Shown here piece after piece: positions 9,901 through 23,420 of a stretch of DNA of 64,000 nucleotides (position 1 is the stretch's first letter; the number at the start of each line of letters is the position of its first letter). The position numbers were made by a program, and so were the translations under genes. Below the pieces are notes generated by a model, which was given only the letters and a program-made list of their open reading frames with translations, searched no databases and was not told where the DNA came from. The stretch is from the NCBI GenBank assembly GCA_019916065.1, contig JAINTL010000046.1:248001-312000 (forward strand), given 5' to 3'. Source of the DNA: Vitellaria paradoxa. Its lineage: Eukaryota; Streptophyta; Magnoliopsida; Ericales; Sapotaceae.

Positions 9901-12420
9901 TAGAGGGTAATTTTTAGAGGGATAAAATATTATTTTCTTTTAAATAATTGCATTTTTTAGAGAGAGTTTGATTGATCAAAATCAATTAAAATTAACTAAC
10001 TTTTTATACTTTCTTGCAATTAAATTTTAACACATTATTTTTACATCAAATTTTTATATTTTTATTATTTTTTTATTAAATTTTTACGTATCAAATACCC
10101 TCTTAATCACTGTGTCATGATTTCTCCCTCAAATCAGAATAGTCGTTGTTCGGGTAAAATTTAGCAGGGGTTGAACATCTTGACCCCACATGTTGATAGA
10201 CTTGTCTTATTTTTTTGGGATTTTTTAAATATTTTTTCACCCCATTAATTAGTTAAATTGATTGGAATTTGAATTTGAGGTTTCATTTGAAATGTGTAGT
10301 CAGAAATTAAGCTTTTGGTTAGTTAGGTTGGATTTAGTTTATTTTTTTATTTTTAGTTTATGTGTTAAAAATCTCAAAACTAGAAAATATAAATATTTAT
10401 TTTTCTTATTTGAGATTTTCTTATTTTGAGTTAGAAACTCTCAAAATAATTTTTTGCCACTTTTTATTTCATGTGTAAACTCATTTTCTGTTTTATAAAA
10501 TAAATTTTAAAAATATAAGTAATCAAATGAGTTTTGAATTATTTTCTTATTTTTAAAAGTATAAAATGAAAAATAAGTTCAAAATAAAAAATAGAAAACA
10601 AAATAAAAAATAAAAAATAAAAAATAAAAAAAATTAAATGACACTTTAGTTTCTTGACTTTTGTTCAAATAACTAAATTTATTCTCTTGTATTTTTAATT
10701 TCCTTTAAACCATAAAAGGTAAAAATATCAAATTAATTAAAAGTTAAAAAATTATTTTTGTTTTCTTTTCAAACACAACAAAAATTAACTTTTTAGTATT
10801 TAATTACCAAAAAAATAATTTTTTTTCAAACTAACTTAATTAACTTTTTTTCAAACTAACTCGGACTAAAATAGTTTAATTTTGATATGAACTAGTTAAA
10901 TTATACATATATTATTTTTAAAAATTATTTTTATTCAGAATAATTTTATAAAATAAATAGATTTAAATGGATGGATTTCTTTTTTTAAAACTCGAATCAA
11001 ATCGGGTAATAAATAATAAAATAATATTAATTCACACCAAGCGCGCCTGTAAAATCTAGAATTGACTAGTATAACAGAAGCTCGTAGATTATTTTAATTT
11101 TTTTAATTAAACAAGCATACTAATTCCGACTAATCAAAGCCAAAACGCGTGGCTATTCTTCTGAATTTACAGTCAAGATGGCTACATGATTGGGCCATGT
11201 CATAAAAAAAAAAAAAAAGCACTTGACTAGCAACCAGCTTTCCACATATATAAAAAAAAAAAAAAAAAAAACAGCTTTCCACACAATAATTTTAACAAAT
11301 AGTCTTAGACAATTAATGAAAATATATTATAAAATAATAACTTAGAAGAAATATAATAATGTGACCACTTAACATGAAAAACAAAGAAATTAACATGTTG
11401 TGATACTTTGAAAATTATGCATGTGACCTTTTGTCACATCAATCCTCATAGATGATGTCAAATTTTTGGCCTGGGAGCTATTTTTTTGGGAGGTTAAATT
11501 TGGACTTAAAAAATTATATTTAATGAATAAAAATAAAATAATATATATATATATATATATAGTATAATCAATTGAATTTTAAATTTTAGATTATATAGGA
11601 GTATTTAGTTTATTAAAAATATTAAAAAATTTTATTAACTATTTTTAATATCTTTCAATCAAATTTCGTCACGTGTAATTTTTACACTAATTTATTTTTT
11701 TGACCATTCAAACACTATCATATAATAATTAAGAGAAAATAAAATCTCAAGCAGATTTTTTTTTTTTTTTTTAGTAATTGAGTAAATTTTAAGGGGATTG
11801 ATTTATAACTTAAATTTTTTTAATCCAAAATGTATATATACTAATAGTAGTATTTTTCTAATAAGACTAATTATTTTAAAAAATTTTTGAGGAATCAAAT
11901 ATAATAATCAAAAATTTACATATATAAATAACATTTTTTGAAAATAAGGGATGTCACCCGGGCCCACGACAGCCTTGTCCGCGTCAACCCCTGAGAGGGT
12001 TTTACAAGTTAGGAAAATCAAATATTAGTCAATTTTTTTTTATTATTATTACTTTTGGTCTTATATAATATTTTTTTTATTAATTGTGTTTATTTAATAA
12101 TTTTTAAGCATATTAGTCACGTTTAAAAATTTATAAACAAATACTTCAAATAAAAAAATCCACCTACACATAAAAAAAAATTGACTTTTCTTTATTTCTC
12201 TTTTTATAGTGGGTAAGTTCTCTTATTTTCAAATATTTCTTTATAAATATCACATGATGATGGTAAAACAATGTTAAATTTGTAATACATGTAAACTTCA
12301 GAATCCAACTCTTGCTGGGAGGACTCATACCTCTTCCTCTTTCAATTGGTAGTTGGACTAGTATCTTACAGCCTATTTCAAAATATTTTACTATTAAAAT
12401 TGATTTCATTTTAAAATAAA
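9901..12420. repeat. Block B continuation with TTGAC-core module
   Basis: AT-rich sequence paralogous to 50160-50360 and 52780-54000. Anchors are 10110-10260 ('tgatttctccctcaaa', 'catgttgata'), 11100-11360 (the 'ttccgacta' / 'cttgactagcaa' module) and 11945-12010 ('agggttttacaagttag', matching 53690). A (TA)n run lies at 11540-11562. No coding sequence is supported. Confidence 0.6.
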
Positions 12421-14004
12421 GAATTGATCTGACTTAATTTAGTAAATAAAATTTCATATTTGGAATATATTTGAATTTAAGAATTAAATTGATTTAGTTT
12501 AAGTGAAATACCAAGTTTAACAATGTGAATAGAAAGTAAAAAAATGTTAAAAATATTATATAAGAGAATAAATTTATCCATTTACTTATATTATTTAAAA
12601 AAATAATAAATTTTCATCAAATCCTATTGTTTTAGATTGGAATTCAAATTTTATAGAAACTATAAAATTTCAAAATTTAAGTCATAAAATGAAATCAAAT
12701 CTAACTAACAAAATTTTATTTTAGTCTTTTAAATTAAGCTAATTTTAATAAACAATAATTTATTATTAAATTATGATATTAAATTAGTGTAATATTAAAA
12801 TTATTTTATTATTAAAAATTAAATATTTTATAGAATAAAATTAAATATATTTTATTAATTAATTAATTAAATTAGTTAAATTATATATATTTAAAATGAT
12901 CTTAACTACTATTAAAAATAATATTTTATTAAATTATATTAAATATATTATATGAACCAATTAATTAAATTAGATATATCAAAATTAAATTTATTAGATT
13001 AAATTATAAAGATAAGTATGTATTAGAACAAAGTTAATTACCGCAAAGTAAATGCTATCAAACTGGTAGTGTGACGAAAATTTTAAGAGAAAATATCAAT
13101 GTTTTCCTAAATATAAAAAAATGCTATTCATGTCTCATATTCGAGAAAAAGTCTAATATGAAAATTTGAACTTTCAATGCCAGTGCATACAAACAATCAC
13201 AAACAATTAATTTCATAAGTTTGAAAAAAATAAAATAGATTGACACATGATTTTTACCCGGAAACTCTTGTGGGAATTTAAAAAAAAAAAAAAAAAACAT
13301 GGTGGACAAGCCAACCTTTTATTATCAAGTGACATATGGGCATAATGAATAAAGTTTACACTTCTTTTACCTTTTTCTTACACTCTCCTATTATTCATAA
13401 AATTTAATTTATAATAACTACTATAAAATAATAATTTATTTCATTAAATTAAAATAGTTTATTTTATCAAAATATTTTATTTATTAAAGTAAATTATAAA
13501 TAATAATTTATTACTAAATGAGTTATTTTAATAAAATTAAAATTAAATATTATTAAAATAATGAATTATTACTAAAATGATTCATTTATTAAACTAAGAT
13601 TATTTTTATTAAATAATAATTTATTATTCAAATATTTTATTTTATTAAAATAATAATTAAGATTAAAATATAATTTATGATTAAAATGATTTATTTGATT
13701 AATTAATAACTATTTGTAATAAATAAAATTTAAAATTAATTTAGTAAATAATTTTAGTTAATAATAAATTTTTATAAATAATAATTTATGAGTAAATTGT
13801 AGATTTTATTCAAATATAATTAAAGGCAATGCCTTACCAGCATTAAGTCTTGTCAAGGAATATAAAGGAAGTTGTATTGATTTTATGGAATTCCCCATCA
13901 CTCCGGTAATCAAATAGTTATTTAAGGTTCACTCTGACTAAGGAAGTTAGCTTTGCAAGGATTTCTTTCTTTCTCATAACCAAAATCACCTTATCTCCCC
14001 CAAA
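12421..14004. other. AT-rich upstream region of gene A
   Basis: Dense A/T DNA with repeated TTAAATTA-like words. Only the last ~200 bp (13820-14004) has mixed composition and could hold the promoter: 'tatttaa' lies at about 13919-13925, roughly 80 bp before the ATG, and a C/T-rich stretch precedes the start. I see no conserved regulatory site I would name. Confidence 0.4.
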
Positions 14005-17000
14005 ATGTTGAGTTCAAAGTTCCTTTTCGTATGTTTCTTCATAGCTCTTGTAATTGCGAGGGGAATCCCTCAAACTTATTGCAGGGGCTGTGAGCCGTCC
14101 TCCTGTGGCAACATCCGCAACATTAGGCATCCTTTCCGATTGAGGGGGGATCCCGAAAACTGCGGTGATCCCAAGTACGAGCTAGTTTGTGAAAACAATC
14201 ATACTATCATACCTTGCTTGGATGGCAGAAAATACTATGTGCAGGCGATCAATTACGACAACTTCACAATTCGTGTTGTTGATTCTATTATTGTCGCGCA
14301 CAAGAAGAATAATAATAATACTTGCTCCCCCCTTCCTCTGTATTCCTCAACCCTGTCAGAGTGCGTCTCTTCTAATGGGGAAACAGTCGAATCTGCATAT
14401 AGTGGTTACCAATTGAAGATGGTAGACGGCATTCATTTTTACTACTACTGTCCGATTCAAAAGGTGGGGGTAACTTTGATAAGTTGTCCGTATTCAGTGA
14501 ATTCCACTGTGTACGTGGACATTACTGGTGCTTGTGTCAATGGATCTGTTAGTCGAAGCGGCAATGTTAATGATAATGATTATTCCAATCTTGGAAGGCA
14601 TTATTATTATTATGTAATCCTCGGACTCTTCGATTCATCACAAGTTGGAGAGAACTGCAGCATAGCTTTGACGGCAAAGACATCGTTAATGTCACTGAAA
14701 GATGTAAATGATGATCATAATCACAACCTTTCATTGTCAGAAATCCACAATGCCCTGATCTATGGGTTCGAGCTCTCATGGTCCTCCTTCAAGCTTCCAA
14801 ACTGTACTCCGGGTGATCCTTGCTATGTGGGAGGGGTTTTCTTTGACGCATGCGACTATCCAACCAGTCCTGATTACTGCGATATAAGACACGGTCCATT
14901 CCATGCATACTTCAAACATAAGTGTGGTAAGATCACTAAGACTAGAATAAAAAATCAACAACGACTTATTTTGTGATGATTTGATTTAAGTCTTTCATAA
15001 ATCAGTATGTTAAACCCCTGTCTGAATTAATAAATTAAGTTGCGTTGGAGCAATTTTTTTTAAAATAATTACGACAAATCTATTGATTTTAAATTCATAA
15101 ATACAAATATAATCTAACTTAATCAGTTTCCAGTTGATTAAAAATGTTGTTTGAAGTAAAAAATTGATTAGTAAAATTACAAGTATAATTTCGTTTTTTA
15201 ATAAAAAAAAAAGGGAGAAAAATTGGAAGACAAAAGTTATAAAATTATCTTTCCGAGTATACTATGTAATTCAAATAAATATTTGGTAACTAAAATTCGA
15301 TAGTACGTACATATTCCGGTAAATTTTGACATTAATAAAATTAAAATTACAACTTTTGTTTGATTAAGAAGAACTAAAGAAAACCAAAGTATTTAATTAT
15401 TTAAACATAGACATGAATTTATTTCAATTTTAAAACATCCCAATATAGACAAATTAATCTATTATGATTCCACAAGCATCATCGTTGTGAGGGGCGGGTT
15501 CACTGTGGCAGAGTAGCAGCAATTAACTCCACTCTTCTTTTTTTTTTTTTTTGAGAAAAAATTTGTTATATATAATTTCTAATATTGCCCTTATTAAAAA
15601 TTTTTTTGACCCCACTATCCCAATTTATTTTTATTTGTCCCCACCTATATGTAATTGCCTCTCACCTTCAAGATTTCAACCCATTTATTTGAAGATTTCA
15701 GTATATATTTATCATTAAAATCTTGAAAAACTTTTAATCTCCTCCTTTATCCAACTTCACTTTTTTTTTTTTCTATTTATCATTTATCCAACTTCATATC
15801 TTTTTTAGATAATCCTTATCATTGTTTTAGATAAACTTTTTTTATCATTATTTTTTTATCCAACTTTAGTTTTTTTTATCATTTATTATTTATTTTTGGA
15901 ATAGTCCTTATAATTTTTTTAAATAATCTTGCTTTTATCATTTATCTAATTTTAACTTTTTTTAGATAGACCTTATCAAATTTTAGATAGGTCTTATCAA
16001 ATATTCCCGTCTTAAATTTTAAAATTTTTAATTTCACTCCCATCTACTATCCTTTTTTATCTCCGTCACTAACATTTGTATGTGTCTCATATCAATAGTA
16101 TGAAATACTAGTACAATATGATATCATAACATATATCATATCTCTTATCTACCAGAATATAAGAGATGATTGTTAATATTATACCCAAGATTATAGTGCA
16201 AGTTTTTAGAAGTTTTCTTAATGTAACATAATCATATCAAAATAATAGAATTATCTAGATATTTACTTAGATAAAGAAATTAAATAATAAATAAGGCTCA
16301 ACATAAAAAAAAAAATTAAATTAATATTCTAAATTTGACTCGTTATTTAATCTGGGCAACAAAGGCTTTATCCCGCGGCCCTATTAGAATATCCAAGTCC
16401 CACTGATAATTCCTTACCATATATTAGTCTTCGTTTGGATTAGGTACCCCCAAAAAACAAAAACAAAAAAAAAAAAAAATGTTGAGCACAAAGTTTATGG
16501 TGGCATGTTTCTTTACAGCTCTTATAGTTGTAATGCAAATCCCTCAACCTCAAACTTATTGCAGAGTTTGTAAGCCATCCTTTTGTGGTACCCCTCTGCC
16601 AACATAGTGAATATAGGCCACCCTTTCCGACTAGAAGGGGATCCAGCAAATGGCGGTGTCCTCGACTATGAGCTGGTTTGTGAAAACAGTGTAACTATCC
16701 TAGATCTAAGTTCTGTTCCAATAATTTCTGGAAAATACCATGTGGAAGCTATCAATTACGACAACTTCACAATTCGTGTTGTTCATGCTGGTGTGAACAC
16801 GACAAGAATAATACACATAAGCTGTAAAGTGCCAAATTGCAACTAAAATTTCTGTCTCATTGAACTTTCAGATTGCAATTACATGACAAATAATTTCTAA
16901 AATGGTACCTTAATTTCTTGCAAGTACCCAAAAAATCAATGGGTTCTATTTGGTGCTTGGTAGAGCGTACAAAGTAATTTTGTAATTTTTTCTTTTTTAG

Positions 17001-18856
17001 TTGAAAACTCTTGTGGAATTATGATATCTGATGCTATTCTTTTGACGGACAACGCAGGATTCCGTGACCGGCTGATCGCCATCATTATGAGTAAGTTGCT
17101 CGTTTCTTTTGAACAAACGTGAAATGGAAGAGATCCAATATGATTCATTGATACTGCTATCAGTTTTTCTTAATTTCTATTTGCAATACTTATTCCAGAA
17201 CAGCATTAGGTTTAGGCAATAGACATAGATGCTCTTTAAGGAGTAATTTTCTATAGCAATTCCAGCAATATCTCTCTCAAAAAAATAAAAAAGAGGGGAA
17301 AATTGTTGAGCTTGGACCCCTAGTGTTGCTTATATGGTTGTGTCTGATAAAAATTGTCTTAACCTTTTCGCTTACTCATATTATTTTGGTTGCAGAGATT
17401 GCGTCGTTGGTGATCAAGCCTCCAATTGGTAAGCACTTATAGTTTTACAGCCAACAACCTAAACATGGATATAATTTTGACTCGCCTCAAAAGGCATTTT
17501 AACCTCACTCTCGAGGGCAAGCCCTAAGAGGATTTTCCCTACCATAAGGAAAATACATATATACACACATTTTTACTATTGGTAATAGGATTAGCATGAA
17601 ATAAAATAATAAATTCATATTTGAATTTAGGAATAGGGCACAAATGCTACAATCTCCAATTTAAACTCAACAATGTACTTGCCAAAAACAAATAACTCCT
17701 ATCATAATTTTCTTATGCAGTGGTATATGTAGCTCCAAGAATTGTATTTGGAGTTCCAATTGCAATTATCTTTTTAATCATTAAATGGCGAAGGAGGCAT
17801 TGGTCAATGTTCGAAAATATTGAAGATTATTTACAAAGTCAGAATAATCTGACACCTATTAGGTACTCTTACTCAGAAATTAAGAAGATGGCGAAAGGTT
17901 TCAATGACAAATTAGGTGAGGGTGGTTATGGTTCTGTATATAAAGGTAAAGTTCGAAGTGGCATTCTTGTGGCAATAAAGATATTAGGTAAGACCAAAAC
18001 TAATGGTCAAGAATTCATTAGCGAAGTTAGTACAATTGGAAGGATTCATCATGTCAATGTGGTACAACTAATTGGATATTGTGCTGAGAGATCAAAACGT
18101 GCACTTGTATATGAATTCATGCCAAATGGGTCGCTTGACAAGTATTTGTTTCCTAGAGAAGAAAAGGTCCTCTTGGATTGGGAAAAGAAATACAAGATTG
18201 CACTTGGGGTGGCTCAGGGTATTAACTACTTGCATCGAGGCTGTGATATGCAAATTCTACATTTTGATATCAAGCCTCACAATATTCTTCTCGATGAAAA
18301 TTTTGTTCCCAAAGTTTCTGATTTTGGGCTTGCAAGATTGTATCCGACTGATAATAGTATTGTGTCCCTTACCGCAGCTAGAGGAACAATTGGATATGTA
18401 GCTCCAGAATTGATTAACAGAAGTATTGGAGGCATCTCGTACAAGGCTGATATTTATAGTTTTGGAATGTTACTGATGGAGATGGTAGGCATGAAGAAAA
18501 ACATAATAAGAAGTGAAGAAAATTCTAGCCAATACTTTCCGAATTGGATTTATGAACATTTCAAGGAGGGCCACGAAATTGAAACAGGGGATGCCACCGA
18601 TGATGAAAGACAAATAGTAAGGAAGATTACTTTAGTTGCATTGTGGTGCATCCAAACAAATCCAGTGGATCGTCCTTCAATGACCAAAGTTGTGAAAATG
18701 CTCGAAGGTGAAGTTGAACTGCTGCAATTACCTCCTGAGCCAATTCAGCCTCCCTCGTACGCATCAATTCAAGATCAAACATGGACTGAAGGTTCTTCAA
18801 ATTCTATAACTTTGCTGTGTGAGCCTTCCAACTCGACAACCTTGCAGATTGAGTAG
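14005..18856 (+). CDS. Gene A: LRK10L-type (Lr10-like) receptor-like kinase, four exons
   Basis: Predicted single-pass plasma-membrane receptor kinase of the LRK10L family. Model: exons 14005-14926, 17001-17090, 17396-17428 and 17721-18856, all joined in phase 1 at GTAAG-type donors and AG acceptors. Together they give 2181 nt, an uninterrupted 726-aa frame. Residues 1-23 are a signal peptide; a GUB_WAK_bind ectodomain follows (CG...HPFRL, then YELVCENN) with many NxS/T sites and paired cysteines to about residue 307; a membrane helix at about 356-370; the kinase from about 405. Kinase landmarks: GEGGYG 414-419, Lys 435, Glu 450, HFD with Asp 531 (non-RD), DFG 549-551, APE 576-578. Ligand unknown; relatives act in pathogen response. 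AATAAA lies at 18876. Intron 1 is 2.07 kb and carries a broken exon-1 copy, so which exon 1 is used needs transcript data. Confidence 0.85.
15310..16440 (+). repeat. Upstream-region duplicate within intron 1 of gene A
   Basis: Pairs with 6640-7210 at both ends but holds about 580 bp of extra T/C-rich sequence (roughly 15490-16070). The extra part begins 'ggggcgggttcac' and ends 'ctccgtcact', faintly like hAT ends, but I cannot define terminal repeats. The flanks fit an old promoter region brought in with the broken exon-1 copy. Confidence 0.55.
16480..16846 (+). pseudogene. Broken duplicate of exon 1 inside intron 1 of gene A
   Basis: Starts with an ATG and a signal-peptide-like stretch ([12 protein letters not shown]) close to gene A's own exon 1, then reads C..C...FCG. 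An 11-bp insertion at about 16590-16600 shifts the frame; the GUB_WAK motif continues in the next frame as [15 protein letters not shown] and YELVCEN. Homology ends at about 16800, well short of the cysteine-rich C-terminal half, and a stop follows. It is preceded by a kinase-type upstream region (15310-16440). It lies between exon 1 and exon 2 of gene A. Alternatively it was the original exon 1 of the downstream kinase exons, now replaced by the one at 14005. Confidence 0.85.
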
Positions 18857-19766
18857 TCAACTAGTTAAAATTAGTAATAAAGTAATATAGTGTGTAGTCT
18901 TTTTTGTTTTATATGTTTTGATTAAAGAATCTAAATTTGTCTACCTTCTACAGACAATTTAAAAATTAATTTGTTAATCTTGATATCTGATGAAGGAGGG
19001 CCTTCTCAAGTTATGTGTTAGCAAAATGTATATGTTTTTTCCATGATAAGTTTCTGAAATCTTTTGGCAAAAAGTAAATTGATAGTTAAGATTAAAATAG
19101 GCAAAGAGATTTTATTGAAGTTAGGAACTTAATTTTACAAGCAAAGTTTTGTAAACTCGTAATTTTTTCACTAGATTCGAGTTAATTTTTCAGACATAAA
19201 ATAATTTAGCATTCATTACCAACTATATAGCTAACAGAAGAATTTCACTCTAAATTTGAGACTCCATTTGGTAATGTTTATATTTACAGATTTTTACAAA
19301 CAGATAATAAAAACATGTTTGTTAAATTTTTTTTTATTTTTTTGTTTCCAAGAAAGAAAAATAAAAAATTAAATAGAAAAACATAAACAACAAAATGTTT
19401 TCATTCTTTTTTTATTTACCATAAATATTTTCTCAATTTTAACATTTTATCCATTTTTGTTACATTACCTTAAAATGAATTATTTAATTCAATTATTTTA
19501 TTAAATTAAAATTATTTTTAATGAAAATATATTTAATTTAATTTGAAATATATTTTATTAAATTATTTTTAATAAATAATATAATTAAAATAATTTATTA
19601 TATCTAAATTTAATTAATTATTAAATTAATGTAAAATATATTTTATTAAATTTAATTAATTTTTAAAAATTAATAAAAACAAATATTTTATTAAGATAAA
19701 AATTAATTACTATAAACAAAATTATATTTTTAAACATAATTTCAATTTTTGTTTCAAGGAAAAAAA
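18857..19766. other. 3' flank of gene A, then AT-rich DNA
   Basis: The first ~150 bp is the 3' untranslated and terminator region (AATAAA at 18876, T-rich stretch at 18900). From 19260 on the DNA is A/T-rich with phrases also seen at 44590-45420. No gene is visible. Confidence 0.5.
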
Positions 19767-21020
19767 GGGTAAAGCACAAAAGTCATCCTACAGTTTACCC
19801 TCAGTATCACTTTTGTTTCACACGTTTCAATTGCAGTAGTCAAATCTCTACACTTTCGATCAAGTATCAATTCAGTCCTTCCGTTAGTTGGCCATTAAAA
19901 ACAACCGTTAAACTGAGGATAAAAAAATAATTTTATTTATAATTTACCCTCGGTGTCATTTTAATCCCTCACTTTTCAATTATAACAATCGAATCCCAAT
20001 ACTTTCAATGTATATTTGAAATATATTTTATTAAATTATATAACATATTTTAATTTGAAATATATCTTATTAAATTATTTTTAATCAATAATATATTTAA
20101 ATTATATTTACTATATTTCATTTTTATTGAATTAAATTATTTTTTATAAATAATATGATTAAATTAATAATATAATTAAAATAATATTTAATTTAGTTTA
20201 ATTAACATGAAATATATTTTATTAAATTTGGTTAATTTTTGAAAAAATTAATAAAATTAAAAATTTTATTAAAGACTGATTTGATGACTTCACTAATGGT
20301 TGTTATAATTAATGGAATAAAATTAAAAGAGTCAAATATATAAATGTATACTCTCGAATTGGATATATATACAAAATTATATATAGAGAGAAAACTATAA
20401 AGATAGAAAATTTAGAAAATAACGATTCTAAAACCGTTTGATAATATTACTGTTTTTTATTTTATTTAACTTTTTACTTTCTACTTTTATTTTCTACTAT
20501 CATTTTTTTCTAAAGCAAAAATTGAAACTGCATTTACAGATGCAATTTTATTTACATAAATTATTTTTTAATAATTTAATCATATTATTTATGATATTAT
20601 TTATTTATCATGCAATTTTAATTTAATCATATTATTTATGAAAAACAATTTAATTCAATAAAAAGAAAATGTATTAAATATAATTTAAATATTTTATTTA
20701 TTAACAATAATTTAATAAGATATATTTCTAATTAAAATATATTATATAATTTAATAAAATATATTTCAAATATACATCGAAAGTATAAGGATTTAATTGT
20801 TAAATTTGAAACGTGAAGGACTAAAATGACACTAAGAGTAAACTATAAAAAAAATTACTTTTTTTATTCTCAGTCTAACGGTTGTATCTATCAGTCAACT
20901 AACGGAAGGATCGACTTGATACTTGACCGAATGTGCCGGAATTTGATTATTGCAATTAAAACATGTGTGACTAAAGTGACACTGAAGGTAAGCTGTAAGG
21001 GAGATTTTTATATTTTATCC
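19767..21020. mobile_element. Long-terminal-inverted-repeat element (Mutator-like or foldback MITE), 1.25 kb
   Basis: The left arm (about 19767-20055) starts GGGTAAAGCACAAAAGTC. The right arm (about 20735-21020), read in reverse complement, starts GGATAAAATATAAAAATC. The arms then run parallel for over 250 bp, sharing 'acttttg', 'aattgcag' and 'cagttaactaacgg'-type phrases. Both ends abut seven A's (19760-19766 and 21021-21027), a possible short target duplication. The core is AT-rich without a transposase, so it is non-autonomous. Arm length suggests a Mutator-like terminal-inverted-repeat family. Confidence 0.75.
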
Positions 21021-21051
21021 AAAAAAATAATAATAGAAAACATAAATAGAA

Positions 21052-22265
21052 AATGGCATCACTACCAAATGGGCATTTTCATAGTAGGAGGCATTGTCAA
21101 ATTATTTGATTCTCCTTTCAACATTTGAATTGCAACTTTCATGGTAAGATGATCAATTGAATTTCATTTAATCCACCAAAGCCCCACTGTAGCAGGCTTT
21201 TTGAGTCTTCACTACTATAACATTTTCTACTTTCTCATTCCAATTTTTGTTCTAAACGGTTGTAAATCTAGATTTTGTAGCTCTTCTCCTTGTTCTAAAT
21301 AGTTGTAAATCTAGATTTTACAGCTCATCTCACTATTCTAAACGGTTGTAAATCAATTCTGAAAAATATATTTGACTAGTGTTTTCAACTTTAACATCAT
21401 TATTCTTTTTCCTTCCAACCATTTGAAGTAGCAATATTCCTTAACTGTGGACATCTGATTTGTAGGATACTTTCCAAAAACTCCGATAGCACTTAAGGTG
21501 GAATATAGCCCATTGTTTCCCTAGCAACAGTAACGGAAACTACACTTTTCTCCTTAGAACACAAATTGGCCAGACCAACATCAAAGATCTTTGGATTAAA
21601 GTTTAGTCCAACAAGACCTTGTGAGGTTTAATGTTGAAATGGAGGCTTCATCGATCACTTCCCTGGTAAAGATATTCAATCCCTATAGGTTTGTTATAGC
21701 TATATGTTAAAGCCTCTCCCATCCATATTGGTGGTTCTTCAAGTTCTTAGAAAATACATACTTTTCTAGTGAATTGTTTGGTAGAAACTTGTACACAAGC
21801 TTCAATGAACCCATCAGCGTAGAAGCCTACTAAGCGAACTTTATTGACATTATAGATTTTTTCAGTTGTTCCCACTTCATTAACAACAAAGGTTATGCAA
21901 TGATTCCTTTGTACATCATTGCATAACCTCCTTTCCCCCGGTTTTTTCATAAATTGATTTATCTTCCGCTCTACATCAAAATCAGAATAACTGGTTGGCC
22001 TTAGAACCCTATAACCCTCCAAAAATTTCTCAGTCTTAGGTTCATTTTCTTTTTTTAATTTTATTTGAGTTCAAGAGATAGACGAGTGCAATGACTGCCC
22101 GAGCAAGAATTAACACACGTCCCAATATTGCACCTGCATGTGTACATAAAAAATAAACCAAGTTAAGAACTTTATCTTGCAAATAAATACTATGGTATGG
22201 ATGAGGGTGAATAGTATTAGCATGGACAACTTCACCTGCAACCTTTGTTGCTCTTGCAAAAGACA
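21052..22265 (-). pseudogene. P1: decayed LRK10L kinase (membrane helix and kinase remnants)
   Basis: Minus-strand relic of the gene E type. A shortened mini-exon 2 remains near 22230-22250. Exon 3 starts at 22133 with a membrane helix (GAILGRVLILARAVIALVY), then RVLRPTSYSD and KINQF as in the juxtamembrane of gene E. The stretch that should hold the invariant lysine is deleted: the text jumps from the Gly loop to VNEVGTTEKI. Further down, DIKP-, DFG- and GLW-region homology survives only with frameshifts and stops, ending near the IQML-like segment at about 21052-21120. A 43-bp unit is repeated 2.6 times at 21250-21360 inside former coding sequence. No ectodomain exon is found upstream. Certainly non-functional. 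Confidence 0.85.
21250..21360. repeat. 43-bp tandem repeat inside P1
   Basis: 'ttctaaa' with a shared tail recurs at 21250, 21293 and 21336, a strict 43-bp period, with the third unit partial. It corresponds to the kinase segment that reads EQGEELR in gene E. The period is not a multiple of three, so the expansion broke the frame or followed its loss. Confidence 0.85.
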
Positions 22266-22299
22266 ATGAATTAATTAATTAATTGGTGCTTCCAACATT

Positions 22300-23420
22300 T
22301 TGAGTAGATTGCTAACTCAGCTGTGAACTAATCTTCCACAATAGATGTCAGTTAAAGATCATGAAATTAGCACTTATCCTACCGAGTTGTCCGTGCTATC
22401 AAAGGATTGCGCAAATTCCATCATTGTGGATGTCACCTTAATCAAAGGATTTTCTTACAAAATATTATTGTATATTTATAGGGAATTTTGATATCCTTGT
22501 TTAAAAAAATTGAGGCAGTCGTCTTATAATTGGACAACTATGCTTTTGTGTTTTAGTATGAGAGCTCATTAATATGATATGCGTCTTCCTTTTGGCTACA
22601 TATCAATTTTCAAACTAGGTGCTGGTCGCCAATTGTATAACAATTGTATCCTAGGATTTGCATGAGTTTTATTTTTGTTGCTCTAACACCCGGTGACAGT
22701 GCCTAAACTTTAAAATTACATGTTATGGTGTTTACTAAACACTTCCATGGCTGCAACTAATTAAGGCCAAAACCTTTACTTCCTTTATGTTTCTATTGAA
22801 TGACTAGGAACATTAGTCCCTTTACACAGCTCCATTGTTCAGTACAAATTGACTCTGCATCATCTTCACAAAATCACAATGTTAGTGCATTTTCCGAAAA
22901 TATCTTCATGATACCACCTATTTATTGTGACAGTGTCATCACATTGACAGGAAAGTATATATCATTTTTACCTACTTCAATTTGATGAATAATACTCGAT
23001 CTGTTTTAAAGGTGAATGCCAACTCTTGAAGTCTTGTCCAAAAGGCGTTTAAGAAAAGTTTGTTTCATCATTAGCAGAAATGTAATAGCAGAAATATGGG
23101 ATATTGGTTAAACTCAAAGCCAAAACTGTTGTATTCATCAATAAACTAGTTAATAGGAAATGATTCATCATTGCAATGTGATAGCTGTTATTATTTGATT
23201 AAGGCATGATAACATTGACCATAATATGTAATGCACTAAACTTTATATTATTCTTTTGGCTCATAAAAGTATTAAAAAAAATTATAAAGTACTATTGCTA
23301 GACCTAGAATTGTAGACTATATGAGAAACTACTATGCCTGATTTCTTGCAATATATCATAAAGCGTCTGAAGATCCAAAATTGAAACATTCATATTATTA
23401 AAATTTACAAATTAGGGCTT
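22300..23420. repeat. Segmental duplicate of 40670-41838
   Basis: Non-coding 3' flank of P2, matching the 3' flank of pseudogene C in order and detail. Shared phrases include 'taactcagctgtgaa', 'ttgatatccttgttta', 'acttccatggctgcaa' and 'tgataacattgaccataat'. The final ~280 bp also matches 57510-57783 behind gene E. No gene is visible. Confidence 0.8.

Noticed and set aside
20438..20626. Phe/Leu-rich 62-codon frame
   Set aside because: AT-rich core of the long-inverted-repeat element; hydrophobic composition reflects poly-T, not a membrane peptide.
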